A stretch of DNA of 64,000 bases from positions 23,579 to 87,578 of the forward strand of contig NZ_JAILPX010000020.1 of assembly GCF_024699275.1 (NCBI RefSeq). Reading direction: 5' to 3'. Positions 55,553 to 64,000 of the stretch are shown one piece after another (position 1 is the first letter of the stretch; each line of letters starts with the position of its first letter). The translations under genes and the position numbers were made by a program. The stretch comes from Selenomonas sp. (GTDB taxonomy: Bacteria > Bacillota_C > Negativicutes > Selenomonadales > Selenomonadaceae). Below the pieces are notes generated by a model. The model saw only the letters and a program-made list of their open reading frames with translations, was not told the origin of the DNA and ran no database searches.

Positions 55553-55711
55553 AGTCCTTTGCTAAAAATAATATGAAAATTTAATTAAAAATATTGTTCA
55601 GCATCTATGATTATTTCGAAAAATATGATAAAATAAAAATAGATGTGTATAAGATGGCTGATGCGGGCGTGTGTCAGACTGTCGAAATATTTTGTAAAGG
55701 AGAAAGGCTAC

Positions 55712-56488
55712 ATGGCATCATTATTAGAGAAAACAAGAAAAATTAACCGACTCCTGCAGCGCTCTGAGAATGTGGAGTACGATGGGATTTCCCGTGTCCT
55801 CAGCAATGTGCTCGGTGCGAATGTCTATATTACCAACAAGAAGGGCAAGATTTTTGGCTATGCCTTTGTGGATGATTTTGAATGCGACCTGATGGTGGAT
55901 AAGGTTATCAACCAGGGTGAGTTCCCGAAGACGTACGTGAACTGGCTTATGCGGATGGATGAGACCAATGCCAATCTGCATTCCAAGACGGGTATGTGCG
56001 CCTATGAAGAGAATACGAAATGCCTGTTCAACGGCAAGAATACGACAATCGTTCCTATTTACGGTGTAGGCGAGCGTATTGGTACGCTAGTTGTGGCTAA
56101 ATACGATGAAGAGTTCAGTGATGAAGATTTGCTGCTCTGTGAATATGGTGCTACGGTGGTGGGGATGGAAATGCTTCGCGACCACGCAGAGAAAATTGAA
56201 ATCGAAGCGCGTAAGAAGGCTACGGTGCAGATTGCCTTGAATACGCTTTCCTTTTCAGAGAGCCGGGCGGCTAAGGCTATTCTGGAGGCTCTTCCGGATA
56301 CGGAAGGCTTGCTGGTGGCCTCCAAGATTGCAGACAAAGTGAAGATTACCCGTTCGGTTATCGTTAATGCCCTGCGCAAGTTTGAATCTGCGGGTGTGAT
56401 TTCCTCCAAATCCCTGGGGATGAAGGGGACTTACATCAAGGTTCTCAACGAGTATCTGCTGGAAGAGGTACAGAAACTGAAAATCTGA
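55712..56488 (+). CDS. codY: Global nutrient-sensing repressor CodY
   Basis: 258 residues: the N-terminal GAF domain (SLLEKTRKINRLLQRSENVEYDGISRVLSNVLGANVYI) that binds branched-chain amino acids, and the C-terminal winged helix with the invariant ASKIADKVKITRSVIVNALRKFESAGVI. GTP and Ile/Leu/Val activate it to repress stationary-phase, transport and often motility genes. I chose the ATG at 55712 (AAAGGAG 9 bases upstream). It has its own terminator and sits directly before the flagellar operon. Confidence 0.97.
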   Translation: MASLLEKTRKINRLLQRSENVEYDGISRVLSNVLGANVYITNKKGKIFGYAFVDDFECDLMVDKVINQGEFPKTYVNWLMRMDETNANLHSKTGMCAYEENTKCLFNGKNTTIVPIYGVGERIGTLVVAKYDEEFSDEDLLLCEYGATVVGMEMLRDHAEKIEIEARKKATVQIALNTLSFSESRAAKAILEALPDTEGLLVASKIADKVKITRSVIVNALRKFESAGVISSKSLGMKGTYIKVLNEYLLEEVQKLKI

Positions 56489-56504
56489 TTTCGGTTTAGT
56501 GAAG

Positions 56505-56535
56505 ACCGGCACCTTCGTGCCGGCCTTGTTTTTTT
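56505..56535 (+). terminator. Intrinsic terminator of codY
   Basis: CCGGCAC, CTTC, GTGCCGG, then TTGTTTTTTT. It separates codY from the flagellar operon. Confidence 0.88.
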
Positions 56536-56622
56536 ACAAAGTGAAGACTTGAGTAAGTGTGAAAAAAATGATAAAGTGGGAAGGAGATAGAAGGCTTGTG
56601 TAGAAGATAAATAAAAGGCAAC

Positions 56623-56628
56623 TATAAT
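56623..56628 (+). promoter_or_regulatory. -10 box before the flagellar operon
   Basis: TATAAT, about 60 bases before the flgB ATG. No consensus -35 lies at 16-18 bases and no GCCGATAA element is seen, so it looks like a sigma-A promoter needing help, as for the Bacillus fla/che operon. Confidence 0.4.
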
Positions 56629-56688
56629 GGATATGAAAGAATATCGAGATATAAAAATGATGTCAAGATGAAAGGGCGTGATTCCAAC

Positions 56689-57111
56689 ATGTTGGAACAG
56701 ATAATGAACTCTTCCAATTTTGATTACCTCTCCCGAGGGCTGGAAGCCGCCAACTTGCGCCAGGAAGTGATCAGCAACAACATTGCCAACGTTAATACTC
56801 CACATTTTAAGCGCAGTGCTGTAAACTTTGAAGATTTATTGGCCAAGGAATTGCATCTCGATGACGATACCAATCGCATGGCTGTTGTTCGCACCCATGA
56901 TCGTCATTTGCCTATCCCCATGCATGGCAAAGCTCATGCCGTTATTGAGGAGGACAATACCACGACCATGCGTGTAGATGACAACAATGTGGATATCGAT
57001 GTTGAGATGGCAGGATTGTCCAAAAATCAGCTGTATTACAATGCCATGGCTACCCAGTTGGGAGGCTTTATGACAAAGATGAAGAATGTAATCACCAGTG
57101 GACAGAGTTAA
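56689..57111 (+). CDS. flgB: Flagellar basal-body rod protein FlgB
   Basis: 140 residues. The N-terminal rod motif LRQEVISNNIANVNTPHFKRSAVNFEDLL is present, and the C-terminal YYNAMATQLGGFMTKMKNVI forms the other half of the coiled coil. It is a proximal rod component. I chose the ATG at 56689, since family members start MLEQ/MLEK. An ATG at 56668 lacks a binding site. First gene of the flagellar operon. Confidence 0.95.
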   Translation: MLEQIMNSSNFDYLSRGLEAANLRQEVISNNIANVNTPHFKRSAVNFEDLLAKELHLDDDTNRMAVVRTHDRHLPIPMHGKAHAVIEEDNTTTMRVDDNNVDIDVEMAGLSKNQLYYNAMATQLGGFMTKMKNVITSGQS

Positions 57112-57143
57112 ACTGAGGATAGAAAGAGTAAAGGGATAAGAAG

Positions 57144-57593
57144 ATGAGCATGTTTTTAGGGATCGATGCGGCAGCATCTGGCCTTACGGCAGAACGGCTG
57201 CGTATGGATGTGATTTCCAATAATATTGCCAATGCCAACACGACCAGGACCGAAGCGGGAGGGGCTTATCACCGCCGTTATGTGGTCTTTGAACCCCGTG
57301 TAAAAAACGATGGTCCGTTTCAAAGTTTTTTGAAAAAAGCTGCGAATAAACTGGAAGCTGGCGATGGTGTGCGGGCTACGCACATTGAAAGTGATGATAC
57401 CCAGGGGCCGTTAGTATACGATCCAGGGCATCCTGATGCCAATGCTGATGGCTATGTGGAACGCCCCAATGTCAATGTAGTGGCGGAGATGGTGGACATG
57501 ATTACGGCTTCCCGTGCTTATGAGGCTAATACCACAACCATCAATGCAGCCAAGTCGATGGTGACCAAGGCTTTGGAAATGGGAAACAAGTAA
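57144..57593 (+). CDS. flgC: Flagellar basal-body rod protein FlgC
   Basis: 149 residues: GIDAAASGLTAERLRMDVISNNIANANTTRTEAGGAYHRR at the start and RPNVNVVAEMVDMITASRAYEANTTTINAAKSM at the end, both FlgC hallmarks. It forms the proximal rod with FlgB. 32 bases after flgB. Confidence 0.96.
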   Translation: MSMFLGIDAAASGLTAERLRMDVISNNIANANTTRTEAGGAYHRRYVVFEPRVKNDGPFQSFLKKAANKLEAGDGVRATHIESDDTQGPLVYDPGHPDANADGYVERPNVNVVAEMVDMITASRAYEANTTTINAAKSMVTKALEMGNK

Positions 57594-57627
57594 GCTGACG
57601 CTGCTTGTGATTTGAGAGGAAAGAGAT

Positions 57628-57930
57628 ATGGAAATTGCACCACTTGCGATGACGCCTGTGTCTATGCATGCGACCAGCCATTTGGGCGAGACGCAGGCAC
57701 CGAAAGAAGTACAGAACTTTGGTCAGTATCTGACGGATGCATTGAAGAAGACCAATGGTTTGCAGCTGGAGTCTGACCGTCAGAATGCTTTGCTGGCGGC
57801 TGGAAGGATTGAGGATGTTTCTCAGGTAGTAGTTGCCGCACAGAAAGCGGACATAGCTTTGCAGTTAACCCTTCAAATAAGAAATAAAGCAATGAATGCT
57901 TATCAGGAAATTATGCGCATGCAGGTGTAA
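57628..57930 (+). CDS. fliE: Flagellar hook-basal body protein FliE
   Basis: 100 residues. FGQYLTDALKKTNGLQLESDRQNALLAAGRIEDVSQVVVAAQKADIALQLTLQIRNKAMNAYQEIMRMQV is the conserved helical region. It links the MS ring (FliF) to the rod. GAGAGG precedes the ATG; fliF follows 40 bases on. Confidence 0.96.
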   Translation: MEIAPLAMTPVSMHATSHLGETQAPKEVQNFGQYLTDALKKTNGLQLESDRQNALLAAGRIEDVSQVVVAAQKADIALQLTLQIRNKAMNAYQEIMRMQV

Positions 57931-57970
57931 CAGCTAATACAGTGTAATTCGACGTGAAGGGATTGAGATC

Positions 57971-59560
57971 ATGGGAGATTGGAAAGAGCGGTATAAGGAG
58001 CTGCTGGAGAGATTCAGTAAGCGCCAGCGATATATTATGCTGGGCTCCGCTTTGGCTGTTCTCATTGCCATAATTGGTGTAAGCGCGTGGTATGGCAATA
58101 AACCGGACATGGTGCCTTTGTTTACCAACATGGAGACCAAAGATGCCGGTGAAGTAGCCGCAAAATTAAAAGAGTCAAAAATCGAATACGAAGTGCAGGA
58201 AACACGACAGGGGACGACCATCATGGTGCCTTCAAAAGATGTGCATAATGCGCGTCTTGACCTGTCAACGCAGGGACTTCCGCGGGGAAATAAAGGTTTT
58301 GAAATCTTTGATGATAGTAAGCTGGGGGTCACTGAGTTCCAGAATAAAGTCAACTATCTGCAAGCTCTGCAGGGGGAATTGACACGGACAGTTGAACAGA
58401 TTGCAGCGGTGGAGAAGGCACGGGTTCATATTGTGCTGCCGGAAGACAGCCTGTACAAGAAAAATGAGAAACCGGCAACGGCTTCGATTATGCTTCATCT
58501 GCGTCCGAATATGGAATTATCCAAAAAGGAAGTCAAGGGTATTGTCAATTTAGCTGCTAACAGTGTGCAGGGATTGAAACCGGAAAATATCACCGTAGTG
58601 GATGATACGGGGAAAATCCTCAATGATCCTGATGAGAATGAGGAACAAAGTGTTGGCGCCAAGACGTTGACGCAACTGGACATGACGAAAAAAGTCCAGG
58701 ACAATATCCAGAAGAACGTTCAGTCCATGCTGGATGATTCCATGGGCGAAGGGAAGGCTTTTGCCCGGGTCAGTGTAGAACTGGACTTTGATGACAGAAC
58801 CACCGACAAGCAGACCTTTACACCGGTGGTGGATGACTCTGGTATTATTCGCAGTCAGCAGGATCTGAGTGAATCCTATAATGGTACATCCACTCAGCCT
58901 GGCGGCGCAGCAGGCGTACAGTCTAATGTGCCTGGTTATGTGGCACAGAATGGCAATGCCAACGCTGAATATGAGAAAAAGGAATCCACGAAAAACTATG
59001 AAATAAACGAAGAAAAGTCCAAGACTGTGGCTGCACCTGGTTCTATTCGTCGCTTGACAGTGGCCGTACTGGTGGATGACACCGTTACGCCGCAGCAGCA
59101 GGATAGTATCATGCGGACGGTCAGCAGTGCAGCGGGAATCAACACCGACAGGGGGGATACGGTTTCTGTAGAGCCGTTGCCTTTCAGCACGGAGCTTCGC
59201 GATAAGCGGGCAGCTGAGGAGAAGGCAGCCAAGGATCGGGAAGATATGATCCTCTATGGGACTATCGCGGCAATTCTGCTTGTATTGGCGGCTATTGGCG
59301 GCTATTTCTACTATCGCCGCAAAAAGAAGCTGGAAGCTATTGCGGCCGAACAGGAAAGAATCCGTCAGGAGGAGGAAGCGCGGAAGAAATTGGAAGAAGA
59401 AGAGCGTGCAGCACTCCTGGCCGCTGGTGCCTTGGATGTTGAAGAACTTACAGAAGAAGAACAGCAGCACCTCACCGAAAAGCAGACATTGCAGCAGCTT
59501 ATTGATCAGCGGCCTGCTGAGGTGGCTATGCTTGTTAAGACATGGCTTGCGGAGGAATAA
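57971..59560 (+). CDS. fliF: Flagellar MS-ring protein FliF
   Basis: 529 residues. A membrane helix near residue 25-45, the periplasmic ring-building domains (SKDVHNARLDLSTQGLPRGNKGFEIFDD), a second helix near 425-445 (DMILYGTIAAILLVLAAIGGYFYY) and a cytoplasmic C-terminal tail that binds FliG (QLIDQRPAEVAMLVKTWLAEE). It is the base on which the motor and export gate assemble. Confidence 0.97.
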   Translation: MGDWKERYKELLERFSKRQRYIMLGSALAVLIAIIGVSAWYGNKPDMVPLFTNMETKDAGEVAAKLKESKIEYEVQETRQGTTIMVPSKDVHNARLDLSTQGLPRGNKGFEIFDDSKLGVTEFQNKVNYLQALQGELTRTVEQIAAVEKARVHIVLPEDSLYKKNEKPATASIMLHLRPNMELSKKEVKGIVNLAANSVQGLKPENITVVDDTGKILNDPDENEEQSVGAKTLTQLDMTKKVQDNIQKNVQSMLDDSMGEGKAFARVSVELDFDDRTTDKQTFTPVVDDSGIIRSQQDLSESYNGTSTQPGGAAGVQSNVPGYVAQNGNANAEYEKKESTKNYEINEEKSKTVAAPGSIRRLTVAVLVDDTVTPQQQDSIMRTVSSAAGINTDRGDTVSVEPLPFSTELRDKRAAEEKAAKDREDMILYGTIAAILLVLAAIGGYFYYRRKKKLEAIAAEQERIRQEEEARKKLEEEERAALLAAGALDVEELTEEEQQHLTEKQTLQQLIDQRPAEVAMLVKTWLAEE

Positions 59561-59563
59561 TTT

Positions 59564-60595
59564 ATGGCACTTGAAGATATGTATGGCGATAGTGAGGAAG
59601 AACTCACAAATACCGAGAAAGCTGCCATTTTGTTCATTGCTCTGGGACCGGAGTATTCGGCTAAGCTGTTTCAGCATCTGGATGATGATGAGATTGAGCG
59701 CATAACCTTGGAGATTGCTAATCATAAGAAGGTTAGCGCTGAGGTTAAGGCTAAAGTGGTCAGCGAATTTTATCAGATGGCCATGGCCAGCGATTACATT
59801 TCCACAGGCGGTCTGGAATATGCCCAGAACGTTCTGGAAAAGGCCTTGGGCTCGGAAAGGGCGATGGAAATCCTCAATCGTCTCACGACCAGCTTGCAGG
59901 TTCGTCCTTTCGACTTCCTGCGCAAGACCGATCCGTCGCAGCTCATGAACTTCATCAACAACGAGCATCCGCAGACCATTGCCTTGATTATGGCCTATCT
60001 CGACCCGGACCAGGCGGCTACGGTACTTGGTTCCTTGTCGCCGGAAGCTCAGGCCGATGTAGCCAAGCGCATAGCGCAGATGGACAGGACATCACCGGAT
60101 ATCATCCGGGAGGTGGAACGGGTGCTGGAACGCAAATTGTCGTCTTTGGTTACGCAGGACTTTACCACAGCAGGTGGTGTCAAGGCCATTGTGGAAGTGC
60201 TCAACCGAGTGGACCGTACGACAGAAAAATCCATTATCGAGACCTTGGAAGTGGACAATCCGGAACTGGCAGAAGAAATCAAACGGCTCATGTTTGTATT
60301 CGAAGATATCGTCCAGCTGGACGACCGCTCCCTGCAGATGGTTCTGCGCGAAGTGGATACCAAGGATTTGTCTCTGGCCCTCAAAGCTACGCCCCAGGAA
60401 GTGGCAGACAAGGTATATCGGAATATGTCAAAGCGTGCCGCCGATATGCTGCGCGAAGAAATCGAGTTCATGGGCCCGGTGAAGATTCGCGATGTAGAAG
60501 AAGCACAGCAGAAGGTCGTCAACGTCATCCGCGTACTGGAAGACAAGGGCGATATCGTAGTATCGCGTGGACAGGGAGACGAGATGATTGTCTAG
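59564..60595 (+). CDS. fliG: Flagellar motor switch protein FliG
   Basis: 343 residues in three domains: the FliF-binding N-domain (NTEKAAILFIALGPEYSAKLFQHLDDDEIERI), the middle domain with the EHPQ motif (FINNEHPQTIALIMAYLDPDQAA), and the C-domain with the charged torque helix (DLSLALKATPQEVADKVYRNMSKRAADMLREEIEFMGPVKIRDVEEAQQ). GGAGG lies 8 bases upstream. It overlaps fliH by 8 bases. Confidence 0.97.
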   Translation: MALEDMYGDSEEELTNTEKAAILFIALGPEYSAKLFQHLDDDEIERITLEIANHKKVSAEVKAKVVSEFYQMAMASDYISTGGLEYAQNVLEKALGSERAMEILNRLTTSLQVRPFDFLRKTDPSQLMNFINNEHPQTIALIMAYLDPDQAATVLGSLSPEAQADVAKRIAQMDRTSPDIIREVERVLERKLSSLVTQDFTTAGGVKAIVEVLNRVDRTTEKSIIETLEVDNPELAEEIKRLMFVFEDIVQLDDRSLQMVLREVDTKDLSLALKATPQEVADKVYRNMSKRAADMLREEIEFMGPVKIRDVEEAQQKVVNVIRVLEDKGDIVVSRGQGDEMIV

Positions 60596-61379
60596 AGTTA
60601 TCAAGGCCGCAATATGGGAGGAGAATCCTCATCTTATCCATACCCCCGAGCCGCCTAAGCCCGAGGCCCCTGCGGCGGAGAAACTTGGTATAGATGAAGA
60701 AGCTCAGGCCCGTATGCTGGCAGAAATTGCTGCCAAAGAGCAGCGCGCTATTCAGCTCCTCAAGGATGCCAAAGTCGATGCAGAGATCATAAAACAGGAG
60801 GCGCATGCCGAATGTAAGCGCATGCAGGCTGAGGCCCAGGCGGAGATACAGGAAGCAAGGGAGGAAGCCGTTCAACAGGGGCATCAGGAGGGCTACGATG
60901 CCGGGTATAAAGATGGTGAAGCCAAAATCCGTGAGGAGATGGCAGAGACCATTGCCGCAGGCAGTGCTAAGGCTGAAAAAACCCTGGCTGATGCCAAGGC
61001 CGCTACCCGTGATTATGTGCAGCAGGCTGAAGCGGATGTGGTGCGCATGGTCATGGCAGTGGTAGGGAAAATATTGCCGCAGCACTTTATTGATGTGCCG
61101 CAGGTGGTGCTGCCCATGGTGCGGGAAGCCATCGCTAAGGTAAAAGATCAGAAGGAACTTAAGATTCATGTTGCTCCGCAGGATTACGATTTGGTACTGA
61201 TGGCTCGCGATGAGTTTCGGGGCATCCTGACTTATGGTGATGCGACCATTGATTTGCTGTCCGATGCGAGCATGAAGCCGGGGGATTGTCTGATTGAAAC
61301 ACCTAATGGCACGGTGGATGCAAGGCTGGCCACGCAGATTGAACTGGTGCGCCAGGCAGTGAAAGATGTAATGCTTTAG
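60588..61379 (+). CDS. fliH: Flagellar export ATPase regulator FliH
   Basis: 263 residues. A Pro-rich start and a long Ala/Glu coiled coil (about 35-160, with GxxxG-like repeats in GHQEGYDAGYKDGEAK) lead to the FliH/V-ATPase-E-like C-domain (VRMVMAVVGKILPQHF...KIHVAPQDYDLVL...DCLIETPNGTVDARLATQIELVRQAV). It forms the peripheral stalk of the FliI ATPase. The start is TTG with GGGAG 9 bases upstream. Confidence 0.92.
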   Translation: MSRVIKAAIWEENPHLIHTPEPPKPEAPAAEKLGIDEEAQARMLAEIAAKEQRAIQLLKDAKVDAEIIKQEAHAECKRMQAEAQAEIQEAREEAVQQGHQEGYDAGYKDGEAKIREEMAETIAAGSAKAEKTLADAKAATRDYVQQAEADVVRMVMAVVGKILPQHFIDVPQVVLPMVREAIAKVKDQKELKIHVAPQDYDLVLMARDEFRGILTYGDATIDLLSDASMKPGDCLIETPNGTVDARLATQIELVRQAVKDVML

Positions 61380-61381
61380 GC

Positions 61382-62740
61382 ATGATTTTAGGGTTTGGTG
61401 CAATGGAAGAGATGCAGGAAAAACCTTTTCAACTGAATATTGATAAATTTACAGAAGCCATATATGAATGCTCCAGTGTAAAATTGACGGGAAAAGTCAC
61501 CCAGGTTATTGGTTTGGTCATTGAATCGCAAGGGCCGACTGTCAGCGTAGGAGAACTTTGTTATGTGAGTTCCTACCATAAGGATGTGCCGCCGATTCCT
61601 GCTGAAGTGGTGGGATTTCGTGAGGGCTATGTCATGCTGATGCCCGTTGGGGAGATGCAGGGAATTGGCCCTGGCTGCGAGGTGACTGCCGCGCAGAAGA
61701 TGTTGAATGTCAAGGTGGGAGAGGAGCTTTTAGGACGTGTCCTGGATGGTTTGGGAAATCCCATCGATGGCAAGGGGCCGTTGCTTTGCAAGCAGGAGTA
61801 TCCTTTGCAGGCGGACCCGCCGCATCCGCTGTCAAGACCTAGAATTCACGAGAGTCTCTACGTGGGGGTACGGGCCATTGATGGCCTCATCACCATGGGG
61901 GAAGGTCAGCGTATTGGCATTATGGCCGGTTCGGGGGTGGGGAAATCCACCCTCCTTTCCATGATAGCCCGCAATACGGAAGCGGATATCAGCGTTATTG
62001 CTCTAGTGGGAGAGCGTGGTCGTGAGGTGCGCGATTTTATAGAACGGGATTTAGGCGAAGAGGGCATGAAGCGCTCTGTGGTGGTGGTGGCTACTTCTGA
62101 CCAACCGGCATTGGTACGCATCAAGGGGGCAATGACGGCCACGGCCATTGCAGAGTACTTCCGGGATCAGGGCCGCAAGGTCATCCTGATGATGGATTCT
62201 GTTACTCGTTTTGCAATGGCGCAGCGTGAAGTTGGTCTGACTATTGGTGAACCGCCTGCGACCCGTGGATATACACCTTCGGTTTTTGCCATGCTGCCAA
62301 GACTATTGGAGCGGGCCGGCACCAATTCTACCGGTTCCATTACGGGAATTTATACGGTCCTGGTAGATGGTGATGATATGAATGAACCCATTGCAGATGC
62401 GGTGCGCTCTATTCTTGATGGACATATTGTCCTTTCCCGCAACATTGCGGCGCAGAATCATTTTCCGGCCATCGATATCATGCCAAGTGTCAGTCGTGTC
62501 ATGAACGAGGTAGTGTCACCGGAACATCTGAAGGCGGCACAGCAGATGCGTCAGCTGATGGCGGTGTATCGTGATGCGGAGGACTTGATTCACATCGGCG
62601 CTTATGTAAAAGGGTCCAGCGCTAAGATTGATGAGTCCATCCAAAAGATTGATGCCATAAATGAATTTCTCTGTCAGGGAATCTACGAGGTGGATTCCTA
62701 TGAGGATACGGAAAAGAAATTGATGGGGATTTCCGGGTGA
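61382..62740 (+). CDS. fliI: Flagellum-specific export ATPase FliI
   Basis: 452 residues of F1-beta-like ATPase. Walker A is IMAGSGVGKSTLLSMIARNT, followed by VALVGERGREVRDFIE and VILMMDSVTRFAMAQREVGL with the Walker B Asp. It powers export of rod, hook and filament subunits with FliH and FliJ. The ATG at 61382 has little binding site; ATG 61403, behind AGGG and GGTG, is an equally good start. Confidence 0.96.
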   Translation: MILGFGAMEEMQEKPFQLNIDKFTEAIYECSSVKLTGKVTQVIGLVIESQGPTVSVGELCYVSSYHKDVPPIPAEVVGFREGYVMLMPVGEMQGIGPGCEVTAAQKMLNVKVGEELLGRVLDGLGNPIDGKGPLLCKQEYPLQADPPHPLSRPRIHESLYVGVRAIDGLITMGEGQRIGIMAGSGVGKSTLLSMIARNTEADISVIALVGERGREVRDFIERDLGEEGMKRSVVVVATSDQPALVRIKGAMTATAIAEYFRDQGRKVILMMDSVTRFAMAQREVGLTIGEPPATRGYTPSVFAMLPRLLERAGTNSTGSITGIYTVLVDGDDMNEPIADAVRSILDGHIVLSRNIAAQNHFPAIDIMPSVSRVMNEVVSPEHLKAAQQMRQLMAVYRDAEDLIHIGAYVKGSSAKIDESIQKIDAINEFLCQGIYEVDSYEDTEKKLMGISG

Positions 62741-62746
62741 TGACCG

Positions 62747-63214
62747 ATGAAGAAGTTTAAGTTTCAACTGGAAACCCTGCTTAGAGTTACACGGCGGAAA
62801 AAAGATGATGCAGAGCGCGAATTTGCAGAGTCATCTCGCCGGGTAGAAGAGGCACGGGAAGGGCTGAATACGTTGCTGGCAGAAATGCAGAAAGGCCAGC
62901 AGGATTATGATGCCCTTTCTAAGGAAGGTGTTCGCGTTACCGTAGGCAGGCTGATGACCTTCAACAGTTTTTTTGCCTGGAAGCGGGAACAGATTGAAAT
63001 GCAGCAGAACATCATTCTGCAGATGAAGGCCGAAAAACAGAAGAAACTCAAAATCCTGATGGATGTAATGAGTTATCTCAAGAGTATAGAACAGCTGAAG
63101 GAACGCCGCTGGCAGGAATATCAGGCAGAGGCCCTGCAGGAAGAACAAAAGATGCTGGACGAAATCGGACTCCAGCTCACGATGCGGCGTAAGAGGGAAG
63201 GGGTAAGCTCATGA
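62747..63214 (+). CDS. fliJ: Flagellar export chaperone FliJ
   Basis: 155 residues, almost entirely coiled coil: FKFQLETLLRVTRRKKDDAEREFAESSRRVEEAREGL at the start is the typical FliJ N-terminus. It acts as the central stalk of the FliI hexamer and as an escort for chaperones. Its stop overlaps the next ATG. Confidence 0.93.
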   Translation: MKKFKFQLETLLRVTRRKKDDAEREFAESSRRVEEAREGLNTLLAEMQKGQQDYDALSKEGVRVTVGRLMTFNSFFAWKREQIEMQQNIILQMKAEKQKKLKILMDVMSYLKSIEQLKERRWQEYQAEALQEEQKMLDEIGLQLTMRRKREGVSS

Positions 63215-63852
63215 TGGATTTAACCGGTGTACGCCATGTACAGGCAAGAATTGCTCAGTTGCAGGAGCAGTTTGGAATGCCGGGAAACATGCCCGGAACA
63301 GGCTTCTCCCAAAAACTGGAAAAGGAGATTCAAAAATCTCTGGGCCTTGCCAATACCGAAAAGGTGCAGGATACAGCAAAAGCGGCTGCAGAGGATAAAA
63401 GCCAGCAGCTTCCGGAGGTACAGCAGACAGAAGCGACCAAAAAAGTTTCCAGTAAACTTCTGGACGATATGCCGCTGGCTGATCAGAACCTCAGCACATT
63501 GATTGAAGCGGCGGCCCGCAAATATAAGGTAGACCCCAAGCTGGTAGCTGCTGTGGCCGAAGTGGAATCCAATGGCAATCAGGATGCTGTTTCCTCCGTG
63601 GGCGCTATCGGCGTTATGCAGCTGATGCCGGATACAGCGGCATCTCTGGGGGTTGACCCCTATAATAAGCAGCAAAATATCGAAGGTGGAGCCAAATACC
63701 TGCGGCAGATGCTGGATACCTTTGGAGGTGACCTCAAGAAGGCAGTGGCAGCGTACAACGCCGGCCCTGGCGCAGTGAAGGATTATGGCGGTGTTCCACC
63801 GTACAAAGAGACGCAGAATTATGTAAGCAAGGTACTTGATATTTACAGATAA
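63211..63852 (+). CDS. Lytic transglycosylase (SLT domain) in the flagellar operon
   Basis: 213 residues. An N-terminal low-complexity region (about 1-90) precedes an SLT lysozyme-like domain: LIEAAARKYKVDPKLVAAVAEVESNGNQDAVSSVGAIGVMQLMPDTAASLGV with the catalytic Glu in EVESNG, then AYNAGPGAVKDYGGVPPYKETQNYV. No signal peptide is seen, so it may leave through the flagellar export gate. It probably opens peptidoglycan for the rod, the job of FlgJ in Proteobacteria. Confidence 0.92.
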   Translation: MMDLTGVRHVQARIAQLQEQFGMPGNMPGTGFSQKLEKEIQKSLGLANTEKVQDTAKAAAEDKSQQLPEVQQTEATKKVSSKLLDDMPLADQNLSTLIEAAARKYKVDPKLVAAVAEVESNGNQDAVSSVGAIGVMQLMPDTAASLGVDPYNKQQNIEGGAKYLRQMLDTFGGDLKKAVAAYNAGPGAVKDYGGVPPYKETQNYVSKVLDIYR

Positions 63853-63869
63853 CAAAGGCGGGTTGGACA

Positions 63870-64000
63870 ATGGCAGCGAAGAAAAAAAAGAAAAAAGGCA
63901 GTAAAATAGTGAAAGTGCTATTAGTGCTCTTCCTGCTATTAGTACTGATTTTGGGAGGCTTTGCCCTGGGCGTTTACCTGCAGCTGATTGATACCCAGGA
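63870..64000 (+). CDS. MotE/YlxF-like flagellar operon membrane protein (partial)
   Basis: Only 43 residues before the window ends: a poly-Lys N-terminus (MAAKKKKKKGSKIVK) and one membrane helix (VLLVLFLLLVLILGGFALGVYLQ). In Bacillus-type operons the gene after fliJ is ylxF (MotE-like chaperone), followed by fliK; position and layout fit. FliL is the main alternative. GGCGGG precedes the ATG. Confidence 0.6.
   Translation, partial: MAAKKKKKKGSKIVKVLLVLFLLLVLILGGFALGVYLQLIDTQ

Noticed and set aside
55560..55700. CodY boxes before codY
   Set aside because: AT-rich near-matches such as ATTATTTCGAAAAATA exist, but none fits AATTTTCWGAAAATT well enough in such AT-rich DNA.
58550..59968. 472-codon open frame on the minus strand
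   Set aside because: Antisense to fliF and fliG, with no protein family pattern.

Overview
The window looks like the chromosome of a motile, anaerobic Negativicutes bacterium, most likely Selenomonas or a close relative. The reasoning is as follows. The gene order dprA-topA-trmFO-hslV-hslU-codY-flgB-flgC-fliE-fliF-fliG-fliH-fliI-fliJ is the Bacillus-type (Firmicutes) arrangement. However, a phosphoethanolamine-transferase-like sulfatase, a fold normally used on outer-membrane lipid A, suggests a diderm. An oxygen-independent ribonucleotide reductase and a radical SAM protein fit an anaerobe. The genus is an inference; no marker gene or rRNA lies in the window.

Layout. 1-8.4 kb holds small defence and sensing genes: the first codons of a Y-family polymerase (minus), a SotB-type exporter, a MarR-controlled metallo-beta-lactamase-fold enzyme followed by an NTF2-like remnant, a large BvgS-type hybrid kinase, a radical SAM protein, an HxlR regulator and a TSCPD protein. 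8.4-9.15 kb has no credible protein gene. It holds two homologous ~210-bp inverted-repeat elements that look like structured RNAs, placed back to back. 9.15-14.7 kb has a cupin, a eukaryote-type glycogen branching enzyme, a MATE pump and a diguanylate cyclase. 14.7-23.2 kb is one long co-directional run: ftsE-ftsX-murein hydrolase-ctpA, continuing into a flagellin-modification set (methyltransferase-like protein, two glycosyltransferases, FliB). 23.2-29.0 kb has a zinc-ribbon protein, an amino-acid ABC importer, a cold-shock protein, HPF and a chemoreceptor. 29.0-35.2 kb (minus) is a striking three-gene operon: CheB with a dead receiver domain, then two tandem amino-acid-permease/histidine-kinase fusions. 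35.2-43 kb has a guanine-riboswitch-controlled purine permease, a YjfB protein behind a sigma-28 promoter, tgt-yajC, a folate cyclo-ligase, a SpoIIE-type phosphatase and secD-secF. 43-48.5 kb has the sulfatase-family transferase, OhrR and an NrdR-controlled nrdD that appears to lack its glycyl-radical end. 48.5-64 kb is the dprA-to-fliJ block, ending in a lytic transglycosylase and the start of a MotE-like gene.

How the genes work together. Motility and surface signalling dominate: the flagellar basal-body and export operon, flagellin modification enzymes, a chemoreceptor, a CheB-like esterase, YjfB and c-di-GMP synthesis. CodY sits directly upstream of flgB, as in Bacillus, which suggests nutrient control of motility. 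Regulatory DNA is unusually readable: near-consensus sigma-A promoters, a sigma-28 promoter, a pair of NrdR boxes 31 bp apart, a long MarR palindrome over a promoter, a purine riboswitch and many intrinsic terminators. No tRNA, rRNA, CRISPR array, transposase or prophage gene was seen.
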